64,000 bases of DNA from Tetradesmus obliquus (Eukaryota > Chlorophyta > Chlorophyceae > Sphaeropleales > Scenedesmaceae). Positions 36,556 through 48,112 of this stretch are shown here, piece after piece. Under the pieces are notes generated by a model. The model worked only from the letters and a program-made list of their open reading frames with translations. It did no database searches and had not been told where the DNA came from. The stretch covers positions 1,364,001 through 1,428,000 of the forward strand of contig CP126193.1 of assembly GCA_030272155.1 (NCBI GenBank), written 5' to 3'. Numbering within the stretch: the stretch's first letter is position 1; each line of letters opens with the position of its first letter. A program made the translations under genes and the position numbers.

Positions 36556-38356
36556 CTACTGCTCCTGGCTCTCCAGCTGCCCCAGCGGCTCCTCAGGCAG
36601 CTCCTGCCCGCCAGCCGCCAGGCTCACCACGCTCCGGAACTGCCGCTCCGTCAGCCGCAGCTGCTCCAGCCGCCCGTACTCGTTATCTTGACCGTTACTT
36701 TGACCGGCGGCTGGGGTTTGGTCATCTGCCAGAACCTCGAGCGGCTCCACCAGCTCCTCCCAAGCATGGTTGGCAAAGAGCTGAGCCACGACTGCATCGT
36801 CAGATAGGTCGATCTGAACCAGCGCATCGCTGTCGGAGCGCGGCAGATAGTAGCAGAAGCCACCGGCATCCCTGCAGGCGATCACGCAGCCAAACAGGCA
36901 GCAACAGTGTTAGGCAGCTGCAAACAATGCACCAGTGCATCGCTGTCGGAGCGCGGCACGTAGTAGCAGAAGCCTCCAACATCCCTGCAGGCAGCATAAC
37001 ACAGCCAAGCCACCAAGTAACAGCCGTCGATGTGAAGCAGCAGCATGCGTACAGCGAACGAGTGAATCTGCACAAGAGCATCAGAATTGAAACGCGGCAG
37101 GTAGTAGCAGAAGCCGCCAGCATCACTTGCGAGCAGCTTACACTAACCTTAAGGTTAAAGCAACAGCTGTTTGAGGCAGCAGCATGTCGACACACCAGAC
37201 AAAAGCAGGCAAAACTGGCAGATACAATGATGACACCACAGCTACATACACAAGCATAGCGCAGCGCGGCAGCTGGCAGTAGAGGCAAACATCAGCAAGT
37301 CTGCTGCATCGTCCAGCCCGCCGCCCAGCCCGCCACCTAATGCGCACCGCAGCAGCAGCAGCCCCGGCACGCCCATGTCATTCTTGACCTGGAAGGGCTC
37401 GCCGTCCTCCGTCAGCAGCAGCACGCGGCCGTCAGGCGAGCGCTCAAAGCCCACCGCGCGGCGGGCTGCCTGCAGCTTGTTCAGGTCCTTCACAGGGCCC
37501 TGCGGGGAGCGAGGTGGGAAGCGAGGTGGGAAGCGAGTAGGCAAGGGCAGAAGATTAGATGGGTAGCGGAAGCCGGGGAAGGATGATTGAGAGCTTGTAA
37601 AATATGTTTTTCTTAAAGCATAGCGGGCTGCTTGCAATAAATTTGTTAGCAGGTGGTAACACAGCCCTAGGCCGGCCCCAGGATGTTATCATAGACCCCT
37701 GCTATGGTGCATGAGGAGTCGCTGCCTTCTCTGCTGCTGTGGGGTACAGCACAGACGCAGATGCCGATGCACACACCAAGGGACAGCACGCTGCATGCAT
37801 TGCATACGCGCCTGTGCAAGTGCTGCTGCTGCTGCTGCTGCTTCTTGGGCTGCTTCTCTTGCTGTTCGTCGTCCCGCCCGTATGATACGCCAGTTCTACT
37901 GGAAATGCCTGGCCTCCATGTGTAACAAATACACCCAAAGCTTCTCACCTTTTGCAGCAGCTCCATGAAGTCCATGAGCTGAGGGGGCAGTGCAAGCTCT
38001 TCAGTGAGGATCTCAGTGGCAAAGTCCTCCTGGTCAGCAGGCAGCTGAGCCACTGCTGCCACATCACCCAGCACTGGCTGCCATGCTGCTGCTGATACAG
38101 CGGTGGTGTTGCTGCTGCTGTATGCTGCTGCTACTTGCGCCAGTGCCGGAGCTGCTGGTAGGCACAGCTGCAGGACTGTAGCTGCTGCAGCAGCTGTCAG
38201 TGCTGCTGTGCTTGCGAATGATGGCTGCTGCTGCTGCTGGTTAGGCTGGGAGGTGGCCTTGGCCAACAGCCGCACAGTTCTGCTGGTGGTGGCGCTGCGC
38301 TGCTGCTGCTTGCTGCAGCTGCAGCTGGTCTGCTGTGCTCCTCGCAGTGCCTGCAT
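36556..38356 (-). CDS. Thylakoid-lumen protein paralogue (lumen protein B)
   Basis: Exons 38356-37949, 37499-37348 and 36871-36556 join in frame to 291 residues. The Ser/Thr/Arg-rich N-terminus looks like a transit peptide. A hydrophobic Ala-rich stretch ending PAAPALA near residue 73 looks like a lumen signal, but without the twin Arg of protein A, so a Sec route is inferred. The mature part follows protein A motif by motif: SPDGRVLLLTEDG, MGVPGLLLLRD, QIDLSDDAV and LEQLRLTERQFRSVVSL. It differs by an insert before IDLSDD (FCYYLPRSDSD) and a longer acidic middle. Function is unknown. Intron 2 contains two extra copies of the start of exon 3. A frame of the same strand opens upstream at a non-ATG codon; I chose the first ATG. 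Confidence 0.8.
36818..37130 (-). repeat. Triplicated exon 5' end with splice acceptor (lumen protein B)
   Basis: The true exon segment at 36818-36879 is repeated at about 36931-36991 and 37068-37130. All three read, on the coding strand, Gly-Gly-Phe-Cys-Tyr-Tyr-(L/V)-Pro-Arg, then Ser-Asp-Ala-Leu-Val. The middle copy also keeps the CTGCAG acceptor, while the third has changes there (gcaagtgat). Spacing is 113 and about 137 bp. The extra copies lie upstream of the used acceptor, inside intron 2. Confidence 0.85.
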
Positions 38357-38965
38357 TGCTGTTGCTGCTGTTGCAAGTCTGCCTGGCGCGTTCGACGTCA
38401 CCTGCGGTGCATTGATCAGCAGGTAGGGTCGTTGGATACACGTTTTGCATCAAAGCTCAATCAATGGCCGGGTATGGAAACTAGGCCGCCGCTTGCTGTC
38501 GTGATCTGTCTGCACTGCTGCTGGTTGAATGGCAGCACCCCGTCGAAGACGTTGCACAGCTTATACTTCTGTCAAATAAAACCAAAGCTTGTTTGTGTAG
38601 CAGGATGTGTGCTTGGTTGCATGCTGACGCTGCACGCGGGCACAGGTGCGACACGGTCGATCATAGCTGCTGGCGGACCAACACCACGCGAGACCTGTAA
38701 AACAAACCTGATGTGTTTGCTTCTACCGCAGTGATGCAGCAAGGCCCAATGCGGGAAGAGCAGGTGAAGAGCAGCAGCAGGCACACTTGACAGGCCAACT
38801 TTTAAAGGGCACTGCTGCACCAGCTTGTTCATACAAAGGCGGAATACCATCAGTCAAGATGACTACTTACATTCAAGCGCCGCTGCTCTGTGTCAGGCAG
38901 AGTGTTACAACATCCACAGGCACCTGAACCCTAGCAACACAAGAACCTCCTCATGCGAACCGCTG
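38357..38965. other. Spacer between the dioxygenase and lumen protein B
   Basis: Holds the 3' UTR of the dioxygenase gene (TGTAA on the minus strand at 38871-38867) and the promoter side of lumen protein B. No other gene is supported. Confidence 0.4.
38867..38871 (-). terminator. Candidate poly(A) signal of the prolyl 4-hydroxylase-like gene
   Basis: TGTAA on the minus strand about 95 bases after the stop codon. Confidence 0.45.
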
Positions 38966-40366
38966 TCACCGCTGCTTCTTCTTGTTGGCCCGCTTGGGCT
39001 TCTGCGGGCTCACTCCTCCCTTCCTTTGTGCCGCCAGCTGCTGCGCTGCCATGGCAGCAGCATCCACCTTGGGCCTAATAGGCAGGCCTGCACAGACCCA
39101 CAGCTGGAACACCCACTTCTCTGCCCCCTCAGCTGCATCCTCGGCGGTGTGCAGCGTCCTGCAAGCCAGCAAGGAAAGTAAAATGCACAGCCATAACAAA
39201 ACAGCCTGTTGGGACGAGTACATTCTGCAGACACAGCATGGTTTTTTTTACGTCATACATAGCTGATACGATGCGTGCACAGCACAACCACATGCCTTGC
39301 AGTCCACCTGGCAGCACTGGCGACACCAGCTGCACACGCCTGCAGCCACACATGTAGGCTTGACTGTTAACCCGTCACACAGACACCGCACCATACACGC
39401 ATTGTGTTTTGTGACACACATTGTTGCACATCATCTAGCACAGCACGGGCTGCCGGCGGCGCCACACACGCACCGCGCGTCAGACTTGCCGCCACTGAAG
39501 GAGGGAAAAAACAGCAGCGCCTTGCCGCGTTGCGGCTGCACCCCAAACCCTAGGTGGTCAAACTGTGTTTGACCGCCCTGCGGCACGTCATTCAGGTAGA
39601 TCAGCAGCGTGGCGCGCCGCTGGTAGCCCTTGTCTAGGGCAATGGCTGAGGGGAAGCCGTCCTCATGGGACAAGAAGTGCTGGCCTGCAGTGCACGCAGC
39701 AGCCAGAGGATTGCAGTTAGTTTGCTTCCAGACGCACATGATGATGATGTTTTGAAAAGTTACGGACACGGAAAAGTGCCAGAGGCATGCTCTCAGGGGC
39801 GTGGGGCAGAAAGTGCTGGACTGCACGCAGCAGCCAGAGAAATTGCCTGAAAATGGGTTTGCTGCCTGCTTAGAGACGGGCATGGTTTTTCGTCAAAAGT
39901 TTCAGACCACAGACAAGTGACAGATACATGCTTTCAAGGGCATGCCTGCTGCAAAGGAGCCAGGATCTGTGACTGCATGCCACACACTGTGTAGTACACA
40001 CCACACAAACTTCACCTACTTCACCTACTCACGTACCTGGCAGGTAACGAGCGATCTGTGGCAGCTCAGGGGCCAGCTGCGTGGGTGCAGTAGGCCGCAC
40101 AAACTGCATGCCTGACAGCGCAGCAGTGTCCAGCTCATCGCCCAGCAGCTGCACTGCCCGGTCCAGCAGCTGCTGCAGCAGGGGCTTGATTTCCGGGCAG
40201 TCTGCTAGCACCTGGGCACGCCAGCAGGGCAGGTGCAAGCCCATTCACATCGTCAACATGACAGTCAGTGATGGCTTGCAGTGGGCATGCAAGGTGCCAA
40301 ATTGATCACTTCGCTCCCTGGTTGTGTGGGTGGCAGCAGACCAACGACACCGAGCGGTTTTCTTCT

Positions 40367-40409
<43 letters not shown>

Positions 40410-41308
40410 GTGGTGGCTGCGACACTGCATGATTTGCCTCACCCTGATACATGCCCCACTCTGTTGCTAACCAACCCTGCTGTCATTTGCTGTGCACTCC
40501 AAGCTGCCAACTCCCCAGCTGCCTCCCCACTCACCTCTTTAGTGATGGCCAGTGTGCTGCTGGTCCTGATGTCCTCCTTCAGGTCCCCAGTGCCTCCCAC
40601 ACCTGAGACCTTCATTTTGCCTGAGGCCTGTGCTGCCTGCCGCAGTGCGTCACACACCTCGCCAGGCAGGAACTGCTCCACTGTGAGCACTGGAGGGTCA
40701 ATGTTCTGCACCCGCAGCCCTGGCAGGCTCAGGTTGACTGGCAGGAAGCCCTTGGACAGCATCTCTGCATTGTTATAACACAAATATAACAGTTATAAAA
40801 AAGTTGTGAGGTTGTTGGTAACAAAGGGCATGTGTGACATCAGGTACGCGCATGTACAGTGTGCAAGCAGGGGTAGGTGGGGACGTGTAGAGCAGTTGCA
40901 GCGTGCTGGTGGTGGTAATGGGAGCCAGTCATCCAGCGACAACAGGACACGGCCCACAGTGTTGTTTTCTGAGTCCTCACAGGACTGGTTGGTGCAGTTG
41001 CTCCTGGTCCTCTGCTGCTGCTGCCTGCTGCTGCTGCTGCTGCTGCTGCTGCCTGCAAGAGCGTGTTCACCGCTGAAATTCACAATGTTCTGCGGCGCCT
41101 CTTTGCTAGGGTCCAGCCCGCCAGCCTCCAGCAGCTGTGGGTTGATGCGCACAATCTCTGTGGGCGGGCCGGCAGTGGCATTTGCGCCTGGTGGCGCACC
41201 TGCCACTGCTGAAACACGCGTCACCAGGGTCCTGCTAGTGCTGCTGCTGCTGCTGCTGCAGGGCCTGCTGCAGACCCTTCGCTGCAGAACCGGCCCGAGC
41301 AGCGACAT
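38966..41308 (-). CDS. Prolyl 4-hydroxylase-type 2-oxoglutarate/Fe(II) dioxygenase
   Basis: Exons 41308-41071, 40764-40535, 40211-40037, 39684-39474 and 39158-38966 join in frame to 348 residues. The iron ligands fit: HFLSHEDGF gives H221-x-D223 and TLHTAED gives H288; K299 in EKWVFQLWV, 11 residues on, is the usual 2-oxoglutarate anchor. YQRRATLLIYLNDVPQGGQT is the conserved core strand and GG turn of P4H proteins. The family hydroxylates proline using O2 and 2-oxoglutarate; in algae targets include cell-wall hydroxyproline-rich proteins. The N-terminus (MSLLGPVLQRRVCSRPCSS, Ser/Arg-rich, no acids) looks like a plastid or mitochondrial transit peptide rather than an ER signal anchor, which is unusual for cell-wall P4Hs. 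The last 25 residues are Lys-rich (PKRANKKKQR). Its substrate is therefore open. Confidence 0.85.
40371..40405. repeat. Pure (CTG)n microsatellite in a dioxygenase intron
   Basis: About twelve perfect ctg units followed by gtg triplets, preceded by ttc triplets, within intron 2 of the dioxygenase gene. Here the tract reads CAG on the gene's coding strand, so it is not a pyrimidine tract. Confidence 0.9.
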
Positions 41309-42465
41309 GATGTAGTTCTTTGAATGTTTTTTTGTGACGTCACTGATGCTGCAGCTACAGTTGCCAACTCAAGTGGATACCCGAGAGCAGCAACACGGAA
41401 CCCCAATCACAGCAATAGCATTGACGGCGGCTGCAATACTAAATCAATTGTATTGGAGGGTAGCTGTTCGTGAGCATACAGCGACTTGCACGGCAGCACT
41501 CATGTTACTTGCCTCGCTTAGAGGTAACTGCTGACCTGGCCAACACAGCAGCTGGGCGGAGCGCGGATGAATGTATGCCATACTTGTGTCTATCAAGCTT
41601 GCATATGCGCCTAATTGCACGGAAAACACAGTCTGCAGGCGGCCCAGACCTTCTGCCAAACCCTTTTGAATTTGCTAGATGGTAGCCTCAGGCTCAGGAC
41701 AGCCCAGGCTGGTAGTATTATAAGTTGCAGGAAAGACATTGCAGATCGCGACAGCATCAATGCAACATAATGCGTACTCACATCTAGAAGTGTGCGTCTG
41801 GTGCGCACAAGTCAGCTGCTCAACGGCTAGTGTCATGCAGAAGCTTGCAGGAAACCACCTTCAAGTGCAAACAGTGGGCAGCTTGCACTTACATGACTTA
41901 ACCAGCACAAAGCGCACTGCACAAAACTGAAGAGCGGGCAAATATTGGCTGGCCAGCCTGGGCAGCTTGAGCCGGGCTCAAGGCCAGCGCCCTCATGTGC
42001 ACTGCTGGATTTCCTGCCTGAAAATGCAGCTGTACAACATGCCAGCGCTTAGTCGCCTTGTAGCAGCTACCGCTGCCAGCAACAGTTCGGGTTGCCTGGC
42101 AGACTGCTGGCCAGTGCTGCAGCGCCTGCACCTGGAGATGGCGCACCAACATCACAGCTTAACTCCGCACACAACGATCTGCACGATTGTTACGATCTGC
42201 AGATTGGCACGCAAGGACATGCTCTGGCCCAACCAACCCTGCAGCTGCTCGCCGCCGTTGCAGCCACGCTCGTAACATCCACTAACACCCAAACTGTGAA
42301 CCAACATGCATTGCAGCCGGCTGACGAGTCTGCCACGCTGCCACCAACATTGCCTCCACGTTCACAGCAGCTGTGTGCTGGGGAACGCAGCAGCTGTACG
42401 CCCCCAGCACAGCAGCTGCTGTGAAAGCGGAGCTATCACCACCCCATCCACCCCACAGCACTTGC
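41309..42465. other. Spacer between ALB3 3' end and the dioxygenase promoter
   Basis: Head-to-tail spacer on the minus strand. A TGTAA word at about 41892-41888 (minus) could end the ALB3 transcript. No supported gene on either strand. Confidence 0.4.
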
Positions 42466-45400
42466 TCACGCACTGCTTGGTGCTGCTGCCGGACGCGCAG
42501 CTGCACGCTTCCGCCGTGCCCAGCGCGCACCCGCGGGTAAGCTGCCTTGGCTGCTGCTGCTTGCTGCTGCCGCCTGCTCTAACCCAGGCAGTGCACCTGC
42601 TGCTGCGTTGGCTGCGCCGGCCTCTGCTGCTGCTGCCGCTGCCGCTGCATCTGCTTCAATTGAGGCCTGGTATGCTGCGCTGGGCTTCCAGACGTCATCA
42701 TCTGATGCAGCTTGCCCCATGCGCCTGCCTGTGCCGACTTTTGTAATCGGCCCCAGCTCGTTGATCTGCACGTCAGCACCGCCAAGCTTGCGCAGCCACA
42801 CCTGTTGCAGCGCAGCACAGCAGGCAGAGATGCATGAATGGATGCACGCATAGCATCACAAAGCGAGGACTGCTAGGGCTTAGTGACAAGACGGACGATG
42901 GCAAAGCACAAAGCAAGCGCAAGTCTAGCATCCCACAAGCAAGCCCTGTCACCAATGATGATGGCTCATCATCATACTTGTTTGAGGCCATGCTGCAGCT
43001 ACAACCTCAGGCCAGCTGTCGCCAAAATCGATCCTGCTGTGCACCTGGATGATCGTGGTCATCACTGTGTTGGCCAGGTAATACAGCCCCAGGCATGACG
43101 GCACAGCTCAACACACACACACACCAGTCAACCATTGTATGCTGCACTTCATCACACTGCGTACCTGGATGAGCGTTGTCATCACTGTGTTGGCCAGGTA
43201 GTACAGCCCGAGGCCTGACGGCACAGCTCAACACACACAGGCCAGTCAATCACTGTATGCTGCACTTCATCGCACTGCGTACCTGGATGAGCGCGGTCAT
43301 CACTGTATTGGCCAGGTAGTACAGCAGTTACATGACACGGCTAGAAACACCGTAGGTCAGTCAATGCAGCGCTTCATCATACTGCTGTACATTGCGCACC
43401 TGGATGAGCGTTGTCATCACTGTGTTGGCCAGTTCTTACAGCCCCAGGCCTGACGGCACAACTCAACACACACAGGCCAGTCAATCACTGTATGCTGCAC
43501 TTCCATCATACTGCGCACCTGGATGAGCGTTGTCATCACAGTGTTGGCTAGGTAGTACAGCACTTGTATGACACGGCTAAAACCACCGTAGGTCAGTCAA
43601 TGCAGCGCTTCATCATACTGCTGTGCATTGCGCACCTGGATGAGCGTTGTCATCACAGTGTTGGCCAGGTTATACAGCCCCAGGCCTGACGGCACAGCTC
43701 AATACACACAGGCCAGTCAACCATATTATGCTGCACTTCATCGCACTGCGCACCTGGATGAGCGTTGTCATCACTGTGTTGGCCAGGTAATACAGCCCCA
43801 GGCCTGACGGCACGTTCAGCGCAAACCAGCCGATCATCATCGGCAGGAACGTGTACAGCGCGCGCTGCGTGTTGGCGTTCTCCGCATTCGGGTCGATCGG
43901 CGGCGAGATGATGCTGCTGCTGACGTACTGGCACGCCACCAGCAGCACCGGCAGCACCAGGTAGGGCAAGGCGTTGTCCCAGCCGCTGGCTGGAGCGCCG
44001 TCTACAAAGGGGAAGAGCCACTCTGTGCCGCGTGTGTTGATGGAGGTGGGGCCTGCCAGGCTGGGGATCCAGTAGAAGCCCTGCAGGAACAGAAGATCAA
44101 AGAAAGTCGATCGGTCAACAGGAAGTATGTTAGTATGTTACTCAGCTTGTCACCCATATCAACACTTCAGTCCTCGCATCTCGCTTGCTCAAGAAGGGTG
44201 CTGCGCCTCTTTGCGCCTGTTCACTGCACTGCTATCGTTGAGCAAGCCAACGACAGTGGCATGGGCTGTGTGCGAGGCAGCAGCTGCTGCTGCTGCTGCT
44301 GCTGTTACAAAACACGCATGTGCTGCATATAGTACACACACTGCTGCCACCGGCAGCAGCTGCAGCCGCACCTGTGTGTCTAGTAGCCCCTCTGTGGCCA
44401 CGTTGGTGAGTGAGCGGTAGAGCCCAATGAAGATGGGGATGGTCACAATCGACGGCAGGCAGCCTGCAAGATGCAGGGCGCGCAGCAACGGCCAGCAGTC
44501 AGCAGCAGGTCGAGGCATCACATACTGTGCAGTTTGGCCGGTGTCATTCATGAGGTGTGTGCTGCTGACCAGCTGCGCATGCTCTGGGACCCTCTTGGTG
44601 GCTGCTTCCTAACGCATCCCAGGAAGTATCTCAATAACTGGCAGGCTGCCAGTGGTGCTGCGCCTCCTGCTGTCCTGCAACACTGCAGCATCTGTAGCAC
44701 TTCTTGTCACTGTTGGTGGCATGCGTCGAGCCATAAACTGCCTCTGAGTAGCACCAGCCCTTGTAAAAGCCCAGTCTTGCCAGCACCTAGCTCAACTCCT
44801 GTTGCTGCATAAAACACAGGCGTCCCAGCAGGTGCTTCCTGCAAGTGTTTCCTGCAAGCAAGTCCCACTGAGCTGCTGCACACAACAGTTGCCCCACCTG
44901 CCAGTGGGTTGACGCCCGCCTGCTCGTACAGGAAGTTTGTCTCGCGCTTGATCTTGGCCTGGTCATCACCATAGCGCGCCTTCATCATATCAATGCGCGG
45001 CTTCAGGGACTGCACAGCCATAGATGACTCCACCTGTGCACACATGTGCAGGATACAAAAAAGCAATTGCACGCTCTGCAGGCTGCGCATGTCCTGATCT
45101 GAGAACAAAGTGTCCTCGTTATGCCATACACTGCGAGGTGCACACATTGCCGGCTGTGTCTCAGCTCACAGATGAGCTCTTGCAGCAGCGCAGGAGCAGC
45201 AATGCTCCACGCACCAGGCATGCTTGCAGGACATTGCTGCACCGCTGCTAGCAGGTGCAACATGCAGGAAACTAGCTGCGTTGTGGCCTGAGAACATCAC
45301 AGCTTGAAATTTTCTCCTGACAAGTGCTGCCTCCAGGGCCTTGAGTGGCCACACCGGCTGAGCGACTACAGTTGTGCCAGGTCCACCCACATGGTGACTG

Positions 45401-45928
45401 ACACTTAATTACATAGATTGCTTGCTGCTGCTACAGACAGCTGCTGGGAATCCATCCACCTGCTTTTATTACATGTCACGGATACTGAGTGCACTTGCAG
45501 GAACCCGTCTGCAATGTACATGCAACACCCACCTGCTTCTTGGTCAGTGGCAGCGTCAGCAGCTTGACCAGAGCTGTCAGGATAAGGATAGAGTAGCCAT
45601 AGCTGTATGGCACCTTTAGCTTGTCCAGCTCTGTTTGAATTGACTTGAGCACCGTCTCAAGTGTGTCTGTCAGCGGTGCAAGGAAGCCACTGCTGCTGCT
45701 GCTGTCTGTAGATGCGGCAGCAGCTGCTGCAGCATCTGCCAGGTCAAATGCTGCTGACAGATGAGTGTGTAGCTCTGTATGGATTTCGTTCAGCGGCAGA
45801 GCATGCACGCTGCTAGCCAGCTGCCTCCTAGCAAGGTGCCTGGGCAGAGGGGTGTGCAGTTTGCAGCAGAAACCCTGGCTCTTGGCGAAACGCGAGCTCT
45901 CATGGAGTCGCTCCGAAGCGAGCTGCAT
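42466..45928 (-). CDS. ALB3: ALBINO3/Oxa1/YidC-type thylakoid membrane insertase
   Basis: Exons 45928-45533, 45033-44898, 44463-44372, 44080-43754 and 42801-42466 join in frame to 428 residues. The N-terminus is a likely plastid transit peptide. The insertase core has the usual order: first membrane helix YSILILTALVKLLTLPL, the loop SLKPRIDMMKARYGDDQAK, second helix CLPSIVTIPIFIGLYRSL, third LPYLVLPVLLVACQYVSS, and helices 4-5 around GWFALNVPSGLGLYYLANTV, a hallmark of plant ALB3. ALB3 inserts light-harvesting proteins into thylakoids with cpSRP/cpFtsY and helps assemble photosystem subunits. The Ala-rich stroma-exposed tail ends in ARWARRKRAAARP, a basic patch resembling the cpSRP43-binding motif of ALB3 (inference). 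The long intron before the last exon starts with a tandem array of copies of the preceding exon end. The family assignment is firm; which ALB3 paralogue is not decided. Confidence 0.93.
43042..43815 (-). repeat. Seven tandem copies of an exon 3' end plus splice donor (ALB3)
   Basis: Copies begin near 43042, 43163, 43280, 43397, 43516, 43633 and 43751; the last is the real end of the ALB3 exon. Spacing is 117-121 bp. Each copy reads, on the coding strand, the codons for about LANTVMTTLIQ followed by the donor GTGCGC or GTACGC (GTGCAC in the most distant). Two copies (43280 and 43516) share a diverged inner part (acacggctaraaac), which suggests two-unit steps in the expansion. The array lies just inside the intron and fills about 0.7 kb of it. 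Confidence 0.93.
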
Positions 45929-48112
45929 GCTGACAGATGAAACTGAACGCAAAGTGAGCTTTTGTGGACAGGAACGGCAAGAAGCGTGCACGGTAGAACA
46001 GGATCGTGTGGCAGAGGGCACTCGCTGAAGGTGAATTGTGCTCAGATAATAAATATGACCAATGATATTTTTAATGCGCTTTGTTGCGAGACCTGCATCT
46101 AGCTGCGGTGAGTGGATCTTTGTAACACTGTCATCAGCTGGCTGGAGTCACCTTTCCTTGCATGTATACCGTTTCACCCACTCTGCTGCAATAACAATGC
46201 AAGGATTTACATGGCAAAGGTTGAGACAGCCGCCGGTGCTGCACATGTCGCATGCCATGTATCCTCACACCTTCCATGTTCTTGACTGACGAATTCGACT
46301 CAACAGTCCAATGCTGCTGGCGCTTGCTACCTTCAAGCTAAGCACCCGGCACGAGTTTACCACGCATAATATCCCACATAAAACAGCATTGATTCACCTG
46401 CAGGTCCACTCTTGTCACTCTCCAAGTGTCGCTGCATGTTGAGGAAATCAACAGCGAAAGCATGACGTGACACACCAGCTGGGTCTGCAGATTGGCGGCA
46501 GATAGCATCGCACAGTCTGGCTTCAAGCCAGCTGGCCACTGCTGTCGGCTTCGTTTTGCCAATCAGCTTGCATGCCTTTGTAACAAGTTTTGAAAAGGCT
46601 GCACATCAAGCAGATCCTTGACGCCAGCACGCTCACGTTGCATGCTGCTGCAGATGCGGCTGAAATTCGATCTTGCCATGCTAATATCCCACTCCTCTTC
46701 CAGCTTCACCGCCAAGGCGTTGTGCCCTGGTCCGGCATGGGGCCATCACACCTTCAGTGGCAGTGACGCTGAACTTCGCTCGAAGCCTTGTGTTGAGCAT
46801 GATGCAACCGCCGGGGACTGCCTCATGCCTTCAGCGTCAATCCAGCAGGTCTGAGCATAATGACATGTCACAAAAGCTTATGGTGAACAGATCGTCTCGC
46901 ACCACGAGGAAGCTTCTTACGGCAGGGCACGAGGTGCCTGGTCTTCAAGCTGACTCCCACCTGGAGCGCCAAACGCTGGGCAGCTGCTTGCTATCAAACT
47001 GGCCAGCCAGCCTGCCGCCTCGTTTGCTTCTCGCCAGTACCGGCAATGCCGAGGAACGGGCTCCTACTAGGTGATGATCACGTGCGCTGCTGCAGTTGCT
47101 GCAGTCACAAAGGAAGGACACTGTCAGGCGTAGGTGACACCTTGTACGACATGTCGTTGCTCTGCCATCAAATGGATTGCAAGCTGCGCTCGCCTTCAAA
47201 GCACACAACTACATTTTACTGTCAATGGTGCTGCTGGGTAACTTGTCAATTGCGGCTTCCGCATGGAAGCCATCATGGATGTCTGTGATAAAAACGTGGT
47301 CCTGCAGCTGGGGCGTGCTAACTGAGCCAAGCCTGTCCAACAGGTGGCCACAGCTCACCACCGCGTACAAAGCCTGACCCACCAGCAGTGATGGCTGGTG
47401 CTGAAAACACCTTTGGACCCCGTCACTGCTGTTGCGCCCCGCCATGTGCATGCTAGACTGTCCATCTTTGCATGCGCCCGCACTGGCGGCAGCCTGAGCT
47501 GGCAGCTGCATGATGCAGTGCATGCCTGGGACTCTGCGCTGCAAATTGGCCGTCAACCTTCACTGTGGTGATCCATGTGCCTGAGCAAACGTACTAGCGT
47601 CACAAACTATATCGTTTACACAAAACACAGTTGCCAACCTACGTTCCTTTCTTACTGGCATTCCCCCTGGTACAGCCTGTACAGCACAAAAGCCAAGTCA
47701 CAGCATTGATCAGGCTCAGCAGTGGCTGTCGCCTCGTCAATTGTTTTGTATTAAGTAAACCAAGTCACAAAGGCATGTTGCAGGTAAAGCGTCTTCCAGG
47801 GATGTGTGATAACCAGCGAATGAAAGCGTGTAGGGTTGTGTTTTACTGGCATCGACAGCATTGATGAAAACCCTGAAGTTTAAAAAATTGGTTGATGGAT
47901 AATATCCAGAATCCCTCTGCACTGCTTCTTTCGCGCCCTGTCCTTTGTTCTGTCACCTCGCGGCATAAACTGCTAATCAACAACCAAGCGTCCTGCTGCA
48001 CAGAACCAGCTCAACTGCAAACGTCTTTTGGAATCTTTTGGCGTATGTAGGAAGAGCCTGGTGCGGCTGCTGCAGAGTGTCTGGAGGCAGTGCAGCGAGC
48101 GGTGCTTCAACA
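45929..48112. promoter_or_regulatory. Divergent promoter region between ALB3 and the ketoacyl-CoA synthase
   Basis: This 2.2 kb region separates two divergent start codons. Sequence from about 46340 to 47560 keeps fairly protein-like but short open stretches on the minus strand, broken by stops, and could be a decayed coding relic. I could not assign it to a family. The parts next to each start codon presumably hold the promoters and 5' UTRs. Confidence 0.35.

Noticed and set aside
43042-43815. CRISPR-like regular array
   Set aside because: Unit of about 118 bp with related spacers, inside a nuclear gene intron, and the repeats are copies of an exon end.
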